Source: Bradyrhizobium macuxiense
GTDB taxonomy: Bacteria; Pseudomonadota; Alphaproteobacteria; Rhizobiales; Xanthobacteraceae
Length of the DNA: 64,000 nucleotides
Direction: 5' to 3'
Assembly (NCBI RefSeq): GCF_001542415.1
Contig: NZ_LNCU01000070.1
Location: forward strand, 23,453-87,452
Shown here: piece after piece, positions 26,626 to 35,365 of the stretch
Numbering within the stretch: position 1 is the stretch's first letter
Layout of the letters: each line of letters starts with the position of its first letter
Notes under the pieces: generated by a model
What the model was told of the DNA's origin: nothing
The model's input: only the letters and a program-made list of their open reading frames with translations
The model's database searches: none
Program-made: the position numbers and the translations under genes

Positions 26626-27036
26626 ATGAACCGCGCTGCTTTCAAGCCGCTCCAAAACACGTCGTTGCCGCACTCGTTTAGGTACATCCGGCTCGAGCGC
26701 GCGCGTGATCCCGATCATCCCGAGGGCTCCTCCGCTATCGCCTACGTCATGGTCGCGCCGCTGGACACGGTGTCTCGGATCGACATCCAGGCCTGGAAGA
26801 CCAATCGCGATGCCTGCCGCATCGTCCGTCAACGCCCCGATCAAGCGGATCAACTCGGCCATCTCGTGCGAGATCCGGGCGGCGGCTGGCATTTTCACTA
26901 CGACGTGACAGGCATCTTGGAGGACGAAGCCGGATATCACCTTGGCGATGAACGCTTCCGGCTCGGCGAATATGTTTCCGTCCGCGAGGCGGATGGCACG
27001 CATCCTTATCACGTCGTCGCCGTCGCGCCGCTTTGA
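26626..27036 (+). CDS. Conserved hypothetical protein, 136 aa
   Basis: ATG at 26626 preceded by CAGGAG at a good distance. The acidic protein has RYIRLERARDPDHPEGS, YVMVAPLDTVSRIDIQAW, GGGWHFHYDV and FRLGEYVSV segments, which look like a beta-rich single domain. I recall similar unannotated proteins in Bradyrhizobium but no function. No membrane segment or signal peptide is seen. Confidence 0.7.
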   Translation: MNRAAFKPLQNTSLPHSFRYIRLERARDPDHPEGSSAIAYVMVAPLDTVSRIDIQAWKTNRDACRIVRQRPDQADQLGHLVRDPGGGWHFHYDVTGILEDEAGYHLGDERFRLGEYVSVREADGTHPYHVVAVAPL

Positions 27037-27402
27037 TACGGCCAGGGCTGCCGGTGATGTCCAACGACGATGGGGCGTGAATTGCTAGCAAACCCGCTGC
27101 AGATTCTTGCCCAAATCGACCGCAATCACGTCACATGACAAGATTACGTCAACCCGGTTCGAACGTCATAGTGGGGCAATGCTGCCGGAAGCTGACAGAG
27201 TTGCGCCGTGCTACTCCGCTTGGTGGTAACACCGCTCGGCAACTCGAAACTCTCGCAAGTGGCACTCGAGCGCCGGTTTTCAGCGCCGACTCGGAGCCAG
27301 TTGCAGAAATCAATATCGGCACATCGCTATTTGGCATGAGCAAGGTACGCGTTTGCTCGACGCGCGCATTCTAAAGAGCTTGATTATGGCCAGAGTGTCT
27401 CC

Positions 27403-27470
27403 GTTTCATTCCACTGCAGCCGCCTAGCCTCACTCACCTTCATTCCACTACAGCCGCCTAGCCTCACTCA
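27403..27470 (+). repeat. Two-copy 34-bp tandem repeat
   Basis: Units at 27403-27436 and 27437-27470 differ at one base (CACTGCAGCC against CACTACAGCC). They lie in a 650-bp stretch (27037-27692) that holds no supportable gene. Confidence 0.85.
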
Positions 27471-27692
27471 CCAGAAGCCGTGGTGCGGAAATTGCCTCCC
27501 ACCGCGGCCTTCTTGCGGGCCATTTTCCATCTCTGCGACTCCCTTCGATCGTTGCATCGCCTTGCCATCAGCGCTTTACCACAAGCAAATGGCAAGAACT
27601 AAATCAAACCGGCGAGCGCTTCTTGGAGAGCCGGTCGATTGCTTCGCTGCACTCAAGCAACGTGCTCAGTTGTTGCACGTTCCCGCCCCTCT

Positions 27693-28049
27693 TCAATCAA
27701 GGTGGAAGCGCTTTCGCCCCAGCGCAACGATTTCTCGCTCGGTAGGATGATCGCTGGATTCGGCGTGCACAGTAAGCGTTGGCCTGTTCGTTTTCAGAAA
27801 GTGTTCCAGCTTGGTTTTCTCGATGCCCGGCCCGATGATGAGCAGATCGGTGCAATTACCGAGGGCGTCACTTACCCTGGCGAGGAACGTCGAGTCGACC
27901 TCCGTATTCGCTTTGCGATGAGGAGATAGCGAATGCGCGCGCACGGCCGAGGCGCTCACGCCCGTCAGCCCCACGGAGAAGATTTTGGCAACGCTGTGAT
28001 CAATCCAAATAACGGCGTGCGCTTGCGTTTGAACTTTCCTCTTGGTCAT
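27693..28049 (-). CDS. Translational-machinery-type conserved protein, 118 aa
   Basis: Start taken at the ATG at 28049; one at 28088 is also open. It begins MTKRKVQTQAHAVIWIDHSVAKIF, has DLLIIGPGIEKTKLEHFL in the middle and HPTEREIVALGRKRF at the end. This matches the small eRF1-domain-3-like proteins usually annotated as translational machinery protein, related to ribosome or tRNA rescue factors. Biochemical function here is unknown. Confidence 0.7.
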   Translation of the reverse strand: MTKRKVQTQAHAVIWIDHSVAKIFSVGLTGVSASAVRAHSLSPHRKANTEVDSTFLARVSDALGNCTDLLIIGPGIEKTKLEHFLKTNRPTLTVHAESSDHPTEREIVALGRKRFHLD

Positions 28050-28294
28050 GAATTGGCTCTGTCCTTCTTTCGTCGTCTCATTTCTCAATCATAATGTCAC
28101 CGCAGCAAGCAATTCACTGCGACCGACGATGCCAATCAGGCTCCGGCACAGACGGGACCGGGATCTGAGATGTTGTAGACGTCTATCTTCGCGACAACTT
28201 CAGCCAGTGACACATCATGACCCACGGCCATTAGTGAGGAGCTCGTGAGAGCATCGGCTCCAGACGTGTGCATGTTCACGTTCCCTGAGCCGCT

Positions 28295-28524
28295 TCAACC
28301 AATTTCCATGTTCAGTTGCTCCTGATGATGGAAATCACCCTCCGAAACAATATCGACGATATCGCCATGGTAGTCGATCACCGGCAAGCCCCGCTGATCG
28401 GTTTCCCCGATTGGATGGCTTCGAACGCTAGCCCTTTCGGCTTGATTGTGGCGAACGAGCGGTACATCTGACAGCGCGGCACGATCCCTCTGCTTTCGCC
28501 TGTTAGAAATACGACGCGCATCAT
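28295..28524 (-). pseudogene. Remnant of a CBS-domain protein
   Basis: One frame encodes RGLPVIDYHGDIVDIVSEGD followed by FHHQEQ, the second half of a CBS domain. The preceding codons are in other frames and no open start connects to it. A FixK-type box 56 nt upstream of the ATGs at 28521-28524 suggests it was once a micro-oxic gene. Confidence 0.5.
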
Positions 28525-28579
28525 ACAGATGCCTCTCTAGTTGGAATTAGACCATTGCGCCAAGCGAGCCGCGGCCGGA

Positions 28580-28593
28580 TTGATCTCGCTCAA
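28580..28593. promoter_or_regulatory. FixK box upstream of the CBS remnant
   Basis: TTGATCTCGCTCAA fits TTGA-N6-TCAA. Both strands read the same consensus, but the only recognisable coding sequence at promoter distance is the minus-strand remnant. Confidence 0.5.
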
Positions 28594-29548
28594 AAATACA
28601 ATCAACGAAGACGCATTAGGCAAGTCACGTTGCATCGCGCAGTCCCGTACTGCGATGGGCACGAGTATCTTGCCTTGGAGACCTGCATTGTTGGTGAACG
28701 ACCTGGCCTATCGGCGCGGCAGTCGCCGCGATCTACGGACGCCGAGCGCGCGGGCACTCGAACGGGTCGAAGCGGCACTGCGTGTCTTTAAGCTAGGGGC
28801 GAGGAACACAACATTTAATACGCGACACACACCTGAGTACGCCCCGACTGATAGGGCGGGATTGTCTAGCGTGCGGCTAGACGATCAGACTATCATTACG
28901 AGGCCGCAGCCCACTCATCGTAGGTACGACCACGTCATTCCCCATAGATCGCATTTCCAGGCCGCCGGCCAGTTCTCGGTGCTGGCTTGCTTCGTACTAG
29001 CGTGTTGCGCTTTCGACAACGTGTCGGACTCGGACGACGCGAGATGACCGCTGGCAGACGAAATGGCCACGCTTGCATTCCGTCACTCTGGCGGCACGAA
29101 CCGAGTCGTTCACGGCCTGGTACGGCGCTTATTAGAGGAAGCCGCAATGGCGTGTCGTCACCGTGGCGGCTCAATACGTTCGCCGCTACGAGCGCACGTT
29201 AAATCGTCACAGGTTTCCCGCCTTGCAGCGAGTTGTCATCAACAAGTCTTTGATGACGCCAATGATCGGCGATCAGCGATCTCAGTTTTGTTGCCTCACC
29301 CGTCGGCCGAGCCGCTCGTACTTCAAATCGTGGCTCGCGGTACCTTACTCCCGGCACTCCGGGACTTCGTCTCGACCCGGTACAATGTTGGCTTGGCCAT
29401 GCACCCTCGGCGATACGCATTAACAAGCTACGACCTTCTGTGGTCGTGAGCCTATCACTTACAGGGTTCGATTCTTAGCTCAAGCGCGGCGACGGGGGCA
29501 CCAAACAAGGCATAGCGCGCGTCCTTAGCAAGGCCCTCCGGGCAAGAC
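28594..29548. other. Gene-poor stretch upstream of fixK
   Basis: About 950 bp with open frames on both strands but no recognisable protein. Confidence 0.45.
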
Positions 29549-29580
29549 CTACGTACAAATACCTAGTGGTTTCTACTTAG
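29549..29580 (-). promoter_or_regulatory. Putative pair of FixJ-binding sites upstream of fixK
   Basis: On the minus strand 29549-29556 reads GTACGTAG, an exact match to the FixJ recognition sequence GTAMGTAG described in Sinorhizobium. 29573-29580 reads CTAAGTAG, matching 7 of 8, in the same orientation 24 bp away. They lie 78-109 bp before the fixK ATG, as expected for FixJ activation. Confidence 0.55.
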
Positions 29581-29657
29581 GGGAAACATCCAAATGTCCC
29601 GCTTCGTCCGTAGCAGCCAATCTGCGTCCGTCGATCTTCTTACGATGGGGTGCCGAC

Positions 29658-30341
29658 ATGCAGATTCAGGCTGCCATTTCTGTCCAGACGAGGCGTCATC
29701 CGAGCGGCGCCTTGCGAGACCCAGCTCGCGCTGAGGGACCGTTCGGCATGATCGGGACGCCTATGCGTTTCGCCCGCAATTCCGAGATCTACGGCGAGGA
29801 AGAGGCAGCAGAGCACCTTTATCAAGTGAAGTGCGGTGCCGTACGAACTTACAAGATCCTGGAGGACGGCCGTCGCCAGATCGGCGCGTTCTACCTATCC
29901 GGAGATATCTTCGGCTTCGAAGCCGGCGATACCCATATCGCTTCGGCCGAGGCGATCTGCGAATCACAGGTGTTGGTCGTCAGGCGCAGCGCGCTCATGA
30001 TCCGCGCAATCCATGAAAAGGACCTGGCGCGGCAGCTCTGGGACGCGACTGCGCTGGAGCTACACCGCTTTCAAGACCATGTGATGCTGCTGATCAGCAG
30101 CGCTGAACGGAGGGTCATGGGCTTCCTGCGCGATATGGCTCGCCGCGCCCCGGAGAACGCAGCAATCGAACTTCCCATGTCACGACAGGATATCGCCGAC
30201 TACCTTGGCCTGACAATCGAGACAGTATCGCGAACCTTCACCCAACTTGAGCAGAAGGGCATCATCTCGCTGCCCACCTCACGCCGCGTCGAGGTGCGCG
30301 ACCACATATTGTTCCACGGCTTTGCGCGGAACCTGGGCTGA
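29658..30341 (+). CDS. fixK: FixK-type Crp/Fnr transcription activator
   Basis: 227 aa. An N-terminal cyclic-nucleotide-like sensor domain (GEEEAAEHLYQVKCGAVRTY, then GRRQIGAFYLSGDIFGFEAG) leads through a dimer helix to a DNA-binding domain (LPMSRQDIADYLGLTIETVS). There is no N-terminal Fnr cysteine cluster, as expected for FixK. FixK links FixLJ to genes with TTGA-N6-TCAA boxes; seven such boxes are listed here. Only two cysteines occur, both in the sensor half, so a reactive cysteine in the DNA-binding domain as in B. japonicum FixK2 is absent. It could be FixK1-like or FixK2-like. Confidence 0.88.
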   Translation: MQIQAAISVQTRRHPSGALRDPARAEGPFGMIGTPMRFARNSEIYGEEEAAEHLYQVKCGAVRTYKILEDGRRQIGAFYLSGDIFGFEAGDTHIASAEAICESQVLVVRRSALMIRAIHEKDLARQLWDATALELHRFQDHVMLLISSAERRVMGFLRDMARRAPENAAIELPMSRQDIADYLGLTIETVSRTFTQLEQKGIISLPTSRRVEVRDHILFHGFARNLG

Positions 30342-30511
30342 TTTGATGCGCGCAAAGCTCAAGCAACTCACGCGCGATCAGCTAGCGGGGCTTGCGCCCG
30401 CAGAAGCAGCATCGCCGGTATTTCGCGCGTGCAATGATGGGGCGCCGGGGTCTGCTCAGCTTGGTTGACGCTAGCTCTTTCGCCTTATTTTTTCACTCAA
30501 GGGGCTCCTCC

Positions 30512-31156
30512 ATGGATCAGCGCTTGATCGTCGATCTTTTGCGTCGAGAGCATCGCAGTATGGAACTGCTTCTCGCGGTACTTCAGCGTGAGCTGGAGAT
30601 TTTTGAGCGTGGCGAACGTCCTGATTACGAGGTAATTCGCGCGGTTATCTGCTATTTCCAGGTTTACCCAGAGGTGTACCACCATCCGCAGGAAGACTTG
30701 ATCTTCTCCAAGCTAAGGATTCGCGATCCGGATGCAGCTGCAAGCCTGGGAGATATCACACGTGAGCACCACGAAGGCGCCGATCGTTTGCGTCACTTCG
30801 CCCAAGCAATCGATGCCGTCCTCGCGGATCGCGATATCCTGCGGCAGGAGGTTGGCAGCATCGTGCGCAACTTCATCGTGCGCGAACGAGATCACATGGT
30901 GTGGGAAGAGCAAGAGTTCTTCCCCACGGCTCTGAAGGCTCTGTTTCCTCAGGACTGGATGGAAATCGGCTCGGCTCTCACCGATCGTAAGGATCCGCTT
31001 TTCAGCGAGGCAGGCGAAGCGACTTCTGACGCCGTGAAAGCGCACATTCTGCAATTGGCGCAAGAGGCTGAAGCCGAACGTCACTCTCCGACGTTTTCAT
31101 CAGCGATAGCGGCCGTCAAGCCAGGTGGCGCTAAGACGGACGGCCCGTCGTTTTGA
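30512..31156 (+). CDS. Hemerythrin HHE-domain protein
   Basis: 214 aa from the ATG at 30512, preceded by AAGGGG. The all-helical hemerythrin-like domain carries the expected iron ligands: REHRSMELLL, YPEVYHHPQEDLIF, REHHEGADRL and RDHMVWEEQEFFP. Related proteins bind oxygen or nitric oxide or serve in iron and oxidative-stress handling. It follows fixK by 170 nt on the same strand and fits the low-oxygen theme. No FixK box with correct spacing is seen directly upstream. Confidence 0.85.
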   Translation: MDQRLIVDLLRREHRSMELLLAVLQRELEIFERGERPDYEVIRAVICYFQVYPEVYHHPQEDLIFSKLRIRDPDAAASLGDITREHHEGADRLRHFAQAIDAVLADRDILRQEVGSIVRNFIVRERDHMVWEEQEFFPTALKALFPQDWMEIGSALTDRKDPLFSEAGEATSDAVKAHILQLAQEAEAERHSPTFSSAIAAVKPGGAKTDGPSF

Positions 31157-31385
31157 CCACGGGCCCATCTGCTGAAGACAACCAGACGTCATACCCATTC
31201 TGACTTGCCCGATGATGGATGCGCCCGAACTCCAAGAATTGCGTGTTTCTGCGTCATGGACGAGCGGCCATTGCCCATTCAAGACCATTCATCGACGATT
31301 TCAATTCCCGATGTATGCGTCGCGAGCATCCCCTCCCAATTTCGGCTTCACAGTCGTCGTTTAGCAGCCAGTCACATCAGAGATT

Positions 31386-31399
31386 TTGAGGCAGCGCAA
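31386..31399. promoter_or_regulatory. Probable FixK box upstream of hemN
   Basis: TTGAGGCAGCGCAA fits TTG(A/C)-N6-(T/G)CAA and lies 52 nt before the hemN ATG. Bradyrhizobium hemN genes are known FixK2 targets. Confidence 0.6.
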
Positions 31400-31451
31400 A
31401 GCGTATCCGCCGTGAATCCAATAGTCGCCGTAGAGAGTGAGAGGATTCCGC

Positions 31452-32804
31452 ATGCGATCGGACTTGGCAAAATCCTACGGGCAGGATCGCCTGCCGCGTT
31501 ATACCAGCTATCCGACAGCTCCGCATTTCTCATCGTCAGTGCGCGAAACGGACTACCGAACATGGCTTAAGTCTTTGCGGGTCGAGCAGCGCGCCTCGAT
31601 CTACCTTCACGTGCCGTTTTGTCGGTCCCTGTGTTGGCACTGCGGTTGCCACACGTCTGTCACGAAGCGCAACGAACCGATCGCGATCTACGCCGCAGGA
31701 CTGCGTACAGAGGCTTACCTCGTCGGAGAGACCATTGGTCAACGACTATCGATCTCTCATATCCACTTCGGCGGCGGAACTCCTACGGTCATGACACCCG
31801 AAACGTTCGCTGATCTCGTCGGCACGTTACGTTATTCGTTCCTAGTGCGGCCTGATGCCGAACTCGCCGTCGAGATCGATCCACGCACGTTGACCGAGCC
31901 GATGGCGGAGGCGCTTGGCTATTGCGGCGTCAACCGAGTGAGCCTTGGCATCCAGAGCTTCGATTCTGCTGTCCAGCGCGCCATCAATCGTCCGCAGAGC
32001 TTCGAACAGACGGCGACTTCGGTCGAGCGGCTGCGGCGCGCCGGAGTCGGGAGGATCAATTTCGACCTGATTTACGGCCTGCCCCTGCAGACGGCCGCTT
32101 CGTGTCTGGACACGGTAGCTAAATGCGTCCAGCTCCGTCCCGACCGTCTTTCGGTATTCGGCTACGCCCATATTCCTTCATTCAAAAAACATCAGCGCAA
32201 GATCGACTCAGCCTCGCTACCCAATAGCGTCGAGCGATACCTCCAATCCGAAACGATCGCCGAAGCCTTGATTGATGCGGGATACGTGCGTATCGGCCTC
32301 GATCACTTCGCCCTCCCGGACGATGCCCTGGCCTTAGCAAGCCAGGAAGGCACGTTGAGGCGTAACTTCCAAGGTTATACGAACGATTCTGCGGATGCCC
32401 TCGTCGGTCTCGGCGCCAGTGCCATTGGCCGAATGCCCCAAGGATTCGTCCAGAACGCTGTCGCGACAAAGGACTACCTCGCGCGCATCACCGATGACCG
32501 GTTCGCCACCGTCAAGGGTTACTTGCTTAGGGAGGACGATCGCTTCCGAGCCGAGATCATCGAGCGTCTCATGTGCGACATGACCGTCGATCTTGCCCAC
32601 ATATCGCGCCGTCACGGCAGGGATCCGACACTGGCCATCGTCGATCGCTCTCGGATCGACAGCCTTATTGCGGACGGCGTCGTGACCATGGACGATGAGC
32701 GGCTTTACGTAAGCGATGACGCTCGGTTTCTGGTCCGGAGCGTCGCCTCGGCGTTCGACGCTCATCTTGCGCGGTCCAAGGCTACACACAGTCGGGCGGT
32801 TTGA
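31452..32804 (+). CDS. hemN: HemN, oxygen-independent coproporphyrinogen III oxidase
   Basis: 450 aa radical-SAM enzyme; ATG at 31452 with GAGAGGA upstream. RLPRYTSYPTAPHF is typical of the N-terminus. The iron-sulfur motif CRSLCWHCGC, the SAM-binding HFGGGTPT and the VNRVSLGIQSFDSAVQ segment are present. It oxidatively decarboxylates coproporphyrinogen III to protoporphyrinogen IX without oxygen, which is needed for haem synthesis (including oxidase haems) in micro-oxic cells. Confidence 0.95.
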   Translation: MRSDLAKSYGQDRLPRYTSYPTAPHFSSSVRETDYRTWLKSLRVEQRASIYLHVPFCRSLCWHCGCHTSVTKRNEPIAIYAAGLRTEAYLVGETIGQRLSISHIHFGGGTPTVMTPETFADLVGTLRYSFLVRPDAELAVEIDPRTLTEPMAEALGYCGVNRVSLGIQSFDSAVQRAINRPQSFEQTATSVERLRRAGVGRINFDLIYGLPLQTAASCLDTVAKCVQLRPDRLSVFGYAHIPSFKKHQRKIDSASLPNSVERYLQSETIAEALIDAGYVRIGLDHFALPDDALALASQEGTLRRNFQGYTNDSADALVGLGASAIGRMPQGFVQNAVATKDYLARITDDRFATVKGYLLREDDRFRAEIIERLMCDMTVDLAHISRRHGRDPTLAIVDRSRIDSLIADGVVTMDDERLYVSDDARFLVRSVASAFDAHLARSKATHSRAV

Positions 32805-33353
32805 ACCGGCTCAGTGAGATGGAGAGCATTGCATAGGCAAAAGTAAGGTGATGATGAATGGAGTTGTTGTATCCTGAGGATTCGGGCCTTTCGGTATCAG
32901 GAAACAAAATCAACGGACGGACCTATGCTCGCGCGTAGCACAATCACGACCATTAAGCTGCAAGCCGTTTTGGCATCCCGTTGCGATCCCGCCAAACGTC
33001 CCCACGCTCTCTTTATCGAGCCTGCGCGGATGTTTCGAACAGAGGCTTCCGAGTAACGCGTCGGATCAGCTCAAGTTCTGCGAAGAAACGCGCTCCAGCG
33101 CAGTATTTAATCGCCAGCAAGGCGCACTTTGCATCAATCAGCACGAAAACATCGGTATGATACGCAATCTCGGTGAAGCAGTCCTGATGGGCGACAATTC
33201 GCCGAGGAAGCGCACATAAGAATCAAGTTTTCTGCGCCCTGTGCCCTTATATGCCACAGTTTAGCAGCGTCGGCGTCGCATATCATGCGCGTGCGTGATG
33301 CCGCGCCAACGAAAATGCAAGGGAATGCCACTAGTGCCGACAGGAGGCAAGAC
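32805..33353. other. Gene-poor stretch
   Basis: About 550 bp with no supportable gene or element. Confidence 0.5.
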
Positions 33354-33566
33354 ATGCGCAATAGCGACCATCAATCAAACCACGGTTCCGCAAGGTGCTG
33401 CGCAGTATGCGGAGGACGGTTCGGGTTGATCCGTCATTACTATTGGCGAACAGCCTTTTGCTCGAAGAAATGCGTCGAGCGTTTCAAGACGCGGCGCGAA
33501 GCCGACCATAAATGGCTTCGATTGGCGACCGGCTTGAGATGCCAGCGATTAGCACACCGAGTTTGA
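33354..33566 (+). CDS. Small zinc-finger-like protein, 70 aa
   Basis: ATG at 33354 preceded by AGGAGG, an excellent ribosome-binding site. The protein holds CCAVCGGRFGLIRHYYWRT and FCSKKCVERFKTRRE, two CxxC-type knuckles that should bind one zinc, followed by a basic tail. Similar tiny proteins are common in Bradyrhizobium with unknown function. It ends 63 nt before a nod box, which points away from it. Confidence 0.75.
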   Translation: MRNSDHQSNHGSARCCAVCGGRFGLIRHYYWRTAFCSKKCVERFKTRREADHKWLRLATGLRCQRLAHRV

Positions 33567-33629
33567 AGGGAGTGCAGCAGGTCAAAAGGGGCTGTTAATC
33601 AACGTTCCCAGTCCCGAATGTTCACAGGT

Positions 33630-33677
33630 ATCCATACTGTAGATGCCTCTGCATCAAGACAATCGATTTTACCAACC
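33630..33677 (+). promoter_or_regulatory. nod box (NodD-binding promoter element)
   Basis: The 5' half reads ATCCATACTGTAGATG and the 3' half CATCAAGACAATCGATTTTA followed by CCAAC. These match the classical 47-bp nod box in sequence, spacing and orientation, including the highly conserved AATCGATTTTACCAA. Orientation is rightward, yet no nod gene follows; the next element is a chain of hairpins ending in a terminator. Confidence 0.9.
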
Positions 33678-33701
33678 CGCGGAGCGTCAGATAAGAAGTA
33701 C

Positions 33702-33854
33702 ATCCATTTCAGAGCTTGCGGCGAATGTCCTCGCCGCAATCGAACCGTTGGCAGCCTCTCCTTCTGCCAATGGAGGTCGGTGCGATGCGAAGTAGCGTCG
33801 CTCCTCCCGGACTGACTTCCGCCCGGCCGCCAAAAGGAGGCCGGGCTTCTTTTT
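33702..33854 (+). ncRNA. Putative NodD-controlled small RNA with anti-Shine-Dalgarno motifs
   Basis: Start estimated from the nod box. Four consecutive helices: TTGCGGCGA/TCGCCGCAA (33716-33739, 9 bp); CCGTTGGCAG/CTGCCAATGG (33745-33773, 10 bp with one G-U) whose loop is CCTCTCCTT; GCGATGC/GCGTCGC (33782-33801, 7 bp with one G-U); and the terminator stem. Between helix 3 and the terminator lies CTCCTCCC (33801-33808). C-rich anti-Shine-Dalgarno stretches in loops are typical of alphaproteobacterial trans-acting small RNAs. Open frames crossing it run through all hairpins and look non-coding. Confidence 0.6.
33821..33854 (+). terminator. Intrinsic terminator of the small RNA
   Basis: Perfect 8-bp stem GCCCGGCC (33821-33828) and GGCCGGGC (33839-33846), 10-nt loop, followed by TTCTTTTT. 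Confidence 0.85.
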
Positions 33855-34118
33855 GCGCCCCCATTGAACAACGACGTGATCCCGTTAAGACGCGCATTCG
33901 TGCGCCATTGCCGCGCCATGCTCGGTCGGTAAACAGCGAAACACGCACCGTTCCCGCTTCTCCGTGCATTCGGAATTCGAAAGTAGGCGCCCGCCGGAGG
34001 CATGGGGTCCCGAGGGCGTGGGTGCCAGGGTGTCGTTGGAGGCGCGGCGCGTTGAACCGAGGCTTACGGGAGACATGCGAGGACGCATGCCAAATCGGGA
34101 TCAAACCAGCTGTCCAGG

Positions 34119-34211
34119 TTAGCCAGGGGTAAAGATCAGATAGAGCAGGATCACGGCTGCGACAGCCGTCCAACCGACCAACTTGGCGTAAAGTGTGACT
34201 TGCATCGGCAT
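34119..34211 (-). CDS. Possible 30-aa single-helix membrane protein
   Basis: ATG at 34211 (a second at 34205) with GGGAGA upstream. The peptide has one hydrophobic helix, LVGWTAVAAVILLYLIF, and ends TPG. Many rhizobial micro-oxic loci carry such tiny membrane proteins. Support is only start signal and hydrophobicity. Confidence 0.4.
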   Translation of the reverse strand: MPMQVTLYAKLVGWTAVAAVILLYLIFTPG

Positions 34212-34572
34212 TGGACGGATCTCCCGTATGAAGCAATCGAACGGCGCCAAGAGCGGATTCGTAAATCACCTCAATATGAAACCCTGTGCCGTGGGTCCGC
34301 CATACCCCGGGATGCATTCCGCTGTGAAGTCGGAAATAGTTCGAAAGTCAATAGAATGATCATGACGTTGCGATAGCGACACATCTAGAGGGCTGCCGGC
34401 GACATCGCCGCGATTGCAAATGCCCCCCCCCTCAACCCGCTAACTGGGGTACCACCGCAATAGCGGTGGCTAAGCGCAACAGTGGTGGCCGGAGCTCTGC
34501 CTGGATCGATAGTCTCTCGTCCAGCCCACTGACCTACCCAGCACCGAGAATTAGGTGCCGGTCGGAGGAGAC

Positions 34573-34785
34573 CTATTTGTGCGTGCCATACTGATTTCCC
34601 GTGCTTGGGTTCCGATATGTGCCGCCTTTGTGAGACGATCCCATTCCGCCTGAGTAGGAACCGCCGTGGCTCGAGGTGTGGTGACCTCCTCCGTAAGAGA
34701 CGCGCCCGCCGTGGCTGCCGCCTCTCGCCTGCGCGAAGGATGTCGAGCACACCAGGACCAATGCGAGAATCGCTATTCGTTTCAA
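34573..34785 (-). CDS. Small secreted Gly/His/Ser-rich protein, 70 aa
   Basis: Starts at TTG 34785 with GAGGGAGA upstream. A clear signal peptide MKRIAILALVLVCSTSFAQA is followed by a low-complexity mature part rich in Gly, Ser and His (GGGHHTSSHGGSYSGG) ending in a NPSTGNQYGTHK tail. Such short periplasmic proteins are frequent in rhizobia; histidine clusters could bind metal. Function unknown. Confidence 0.7.
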   Translation of the reverse strand: MKRIAILALVLVCSTSFAQARGGSHGGRVSYGGGHHTSSHGGSYSGGMGSSHKGGTYRNPSTGNQYGTHK

Positions 34786-35253
34786 AGTAACTCTCCCTCA
34801 ACGTCTCAGATTCAAGACCACGACACTTTTTCCGAAACTCTCTGCCCGTGCGCAACCGGCACTCGCGCTAGTCAGATTTCCGGCGTGCTCGCACGAAGAC
34901 GGATATGGAGCTAACGCGCAGGCTGGTTGAAGGCAATGCCTACACCGTTTTCGGGCAGCCGATCACGGGAAACGACGCGCTCTGTACGCTGCGGACAGAC
35001 GTATTGCTGTTAGGAACTCGCAATTCGTCTAGTGTTCATAGCTAGCAACCATGTGCCTCAGTTCGCGGGGATCAATCGTGCTGAACAAAGGAGAGACCAG
35101 TCGAACGCATTGTAAACTGCGTCTTCTTGCGCGGGTGACTTTCTCCCCTGCGCATGCATCCCAACTCGGTGTCTTGCTGACGCGCCGGAGGCCCGACTGC
35201 TCTCGCGTCGACCCAAAGCAGGGGCCAATCTGCGGTACATCGAGTGTGAATTG

Positions 35254-35355
35254 ATGGACCATCGTGACCTTGTCTCCAGTAGCTTCTTGGCACTGATCGC
35301 GGCGGGGCTCGTGCTGCTCGGCTCGAGCCTGCTTGTCTTTGCCTTCACTTTGTGA
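35254..35355 (+). CDS. Possible 33-aa single-helix membrane protein
   Basis: MDHRDLVSSSFLALIAAGLV followed by LLGSSLLVFAFTL. It ends 10 nt before the start of the binding-protein gene, so the two may be co-transcribed. No strong ribosome-binding site is seen. Confidence 0.4.
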   Translation: MDHRDLVSSSFLALIAAGLVLLGSSLLVFAFTL

Positions 35356-35365
35356 GGACCATCCC

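Noticed and set aside
27403..27470. CRISPR-like repeats
   Set aside because: Only two directly adjacent units with no spacers and no cas genes.
30345..30358. Possible FixK box before the hemerythrin gene (TTGATGCGCGCAAA)
   Set aside because: The half-sites are one base too close for TTGA-N6-TCAA/GCAA, and it is 150 nt from the start.
31635..31649. Perfect sigma-54 -24/-12 match TGGCACTGCGGTTGC
   Set aside because: It lies inside hemN and is simply the codons for the CWHCGC iron-sulfur motif; no gene starts downstream at promoter distance.
33716..34132. Open frame downstream of the nod box as its protein product
   Set aside because: It runs through all hairpins and the terminator, has Arg/Pro-rich sequence and no good ribosome-binding site; the RNA reading explains the region better.
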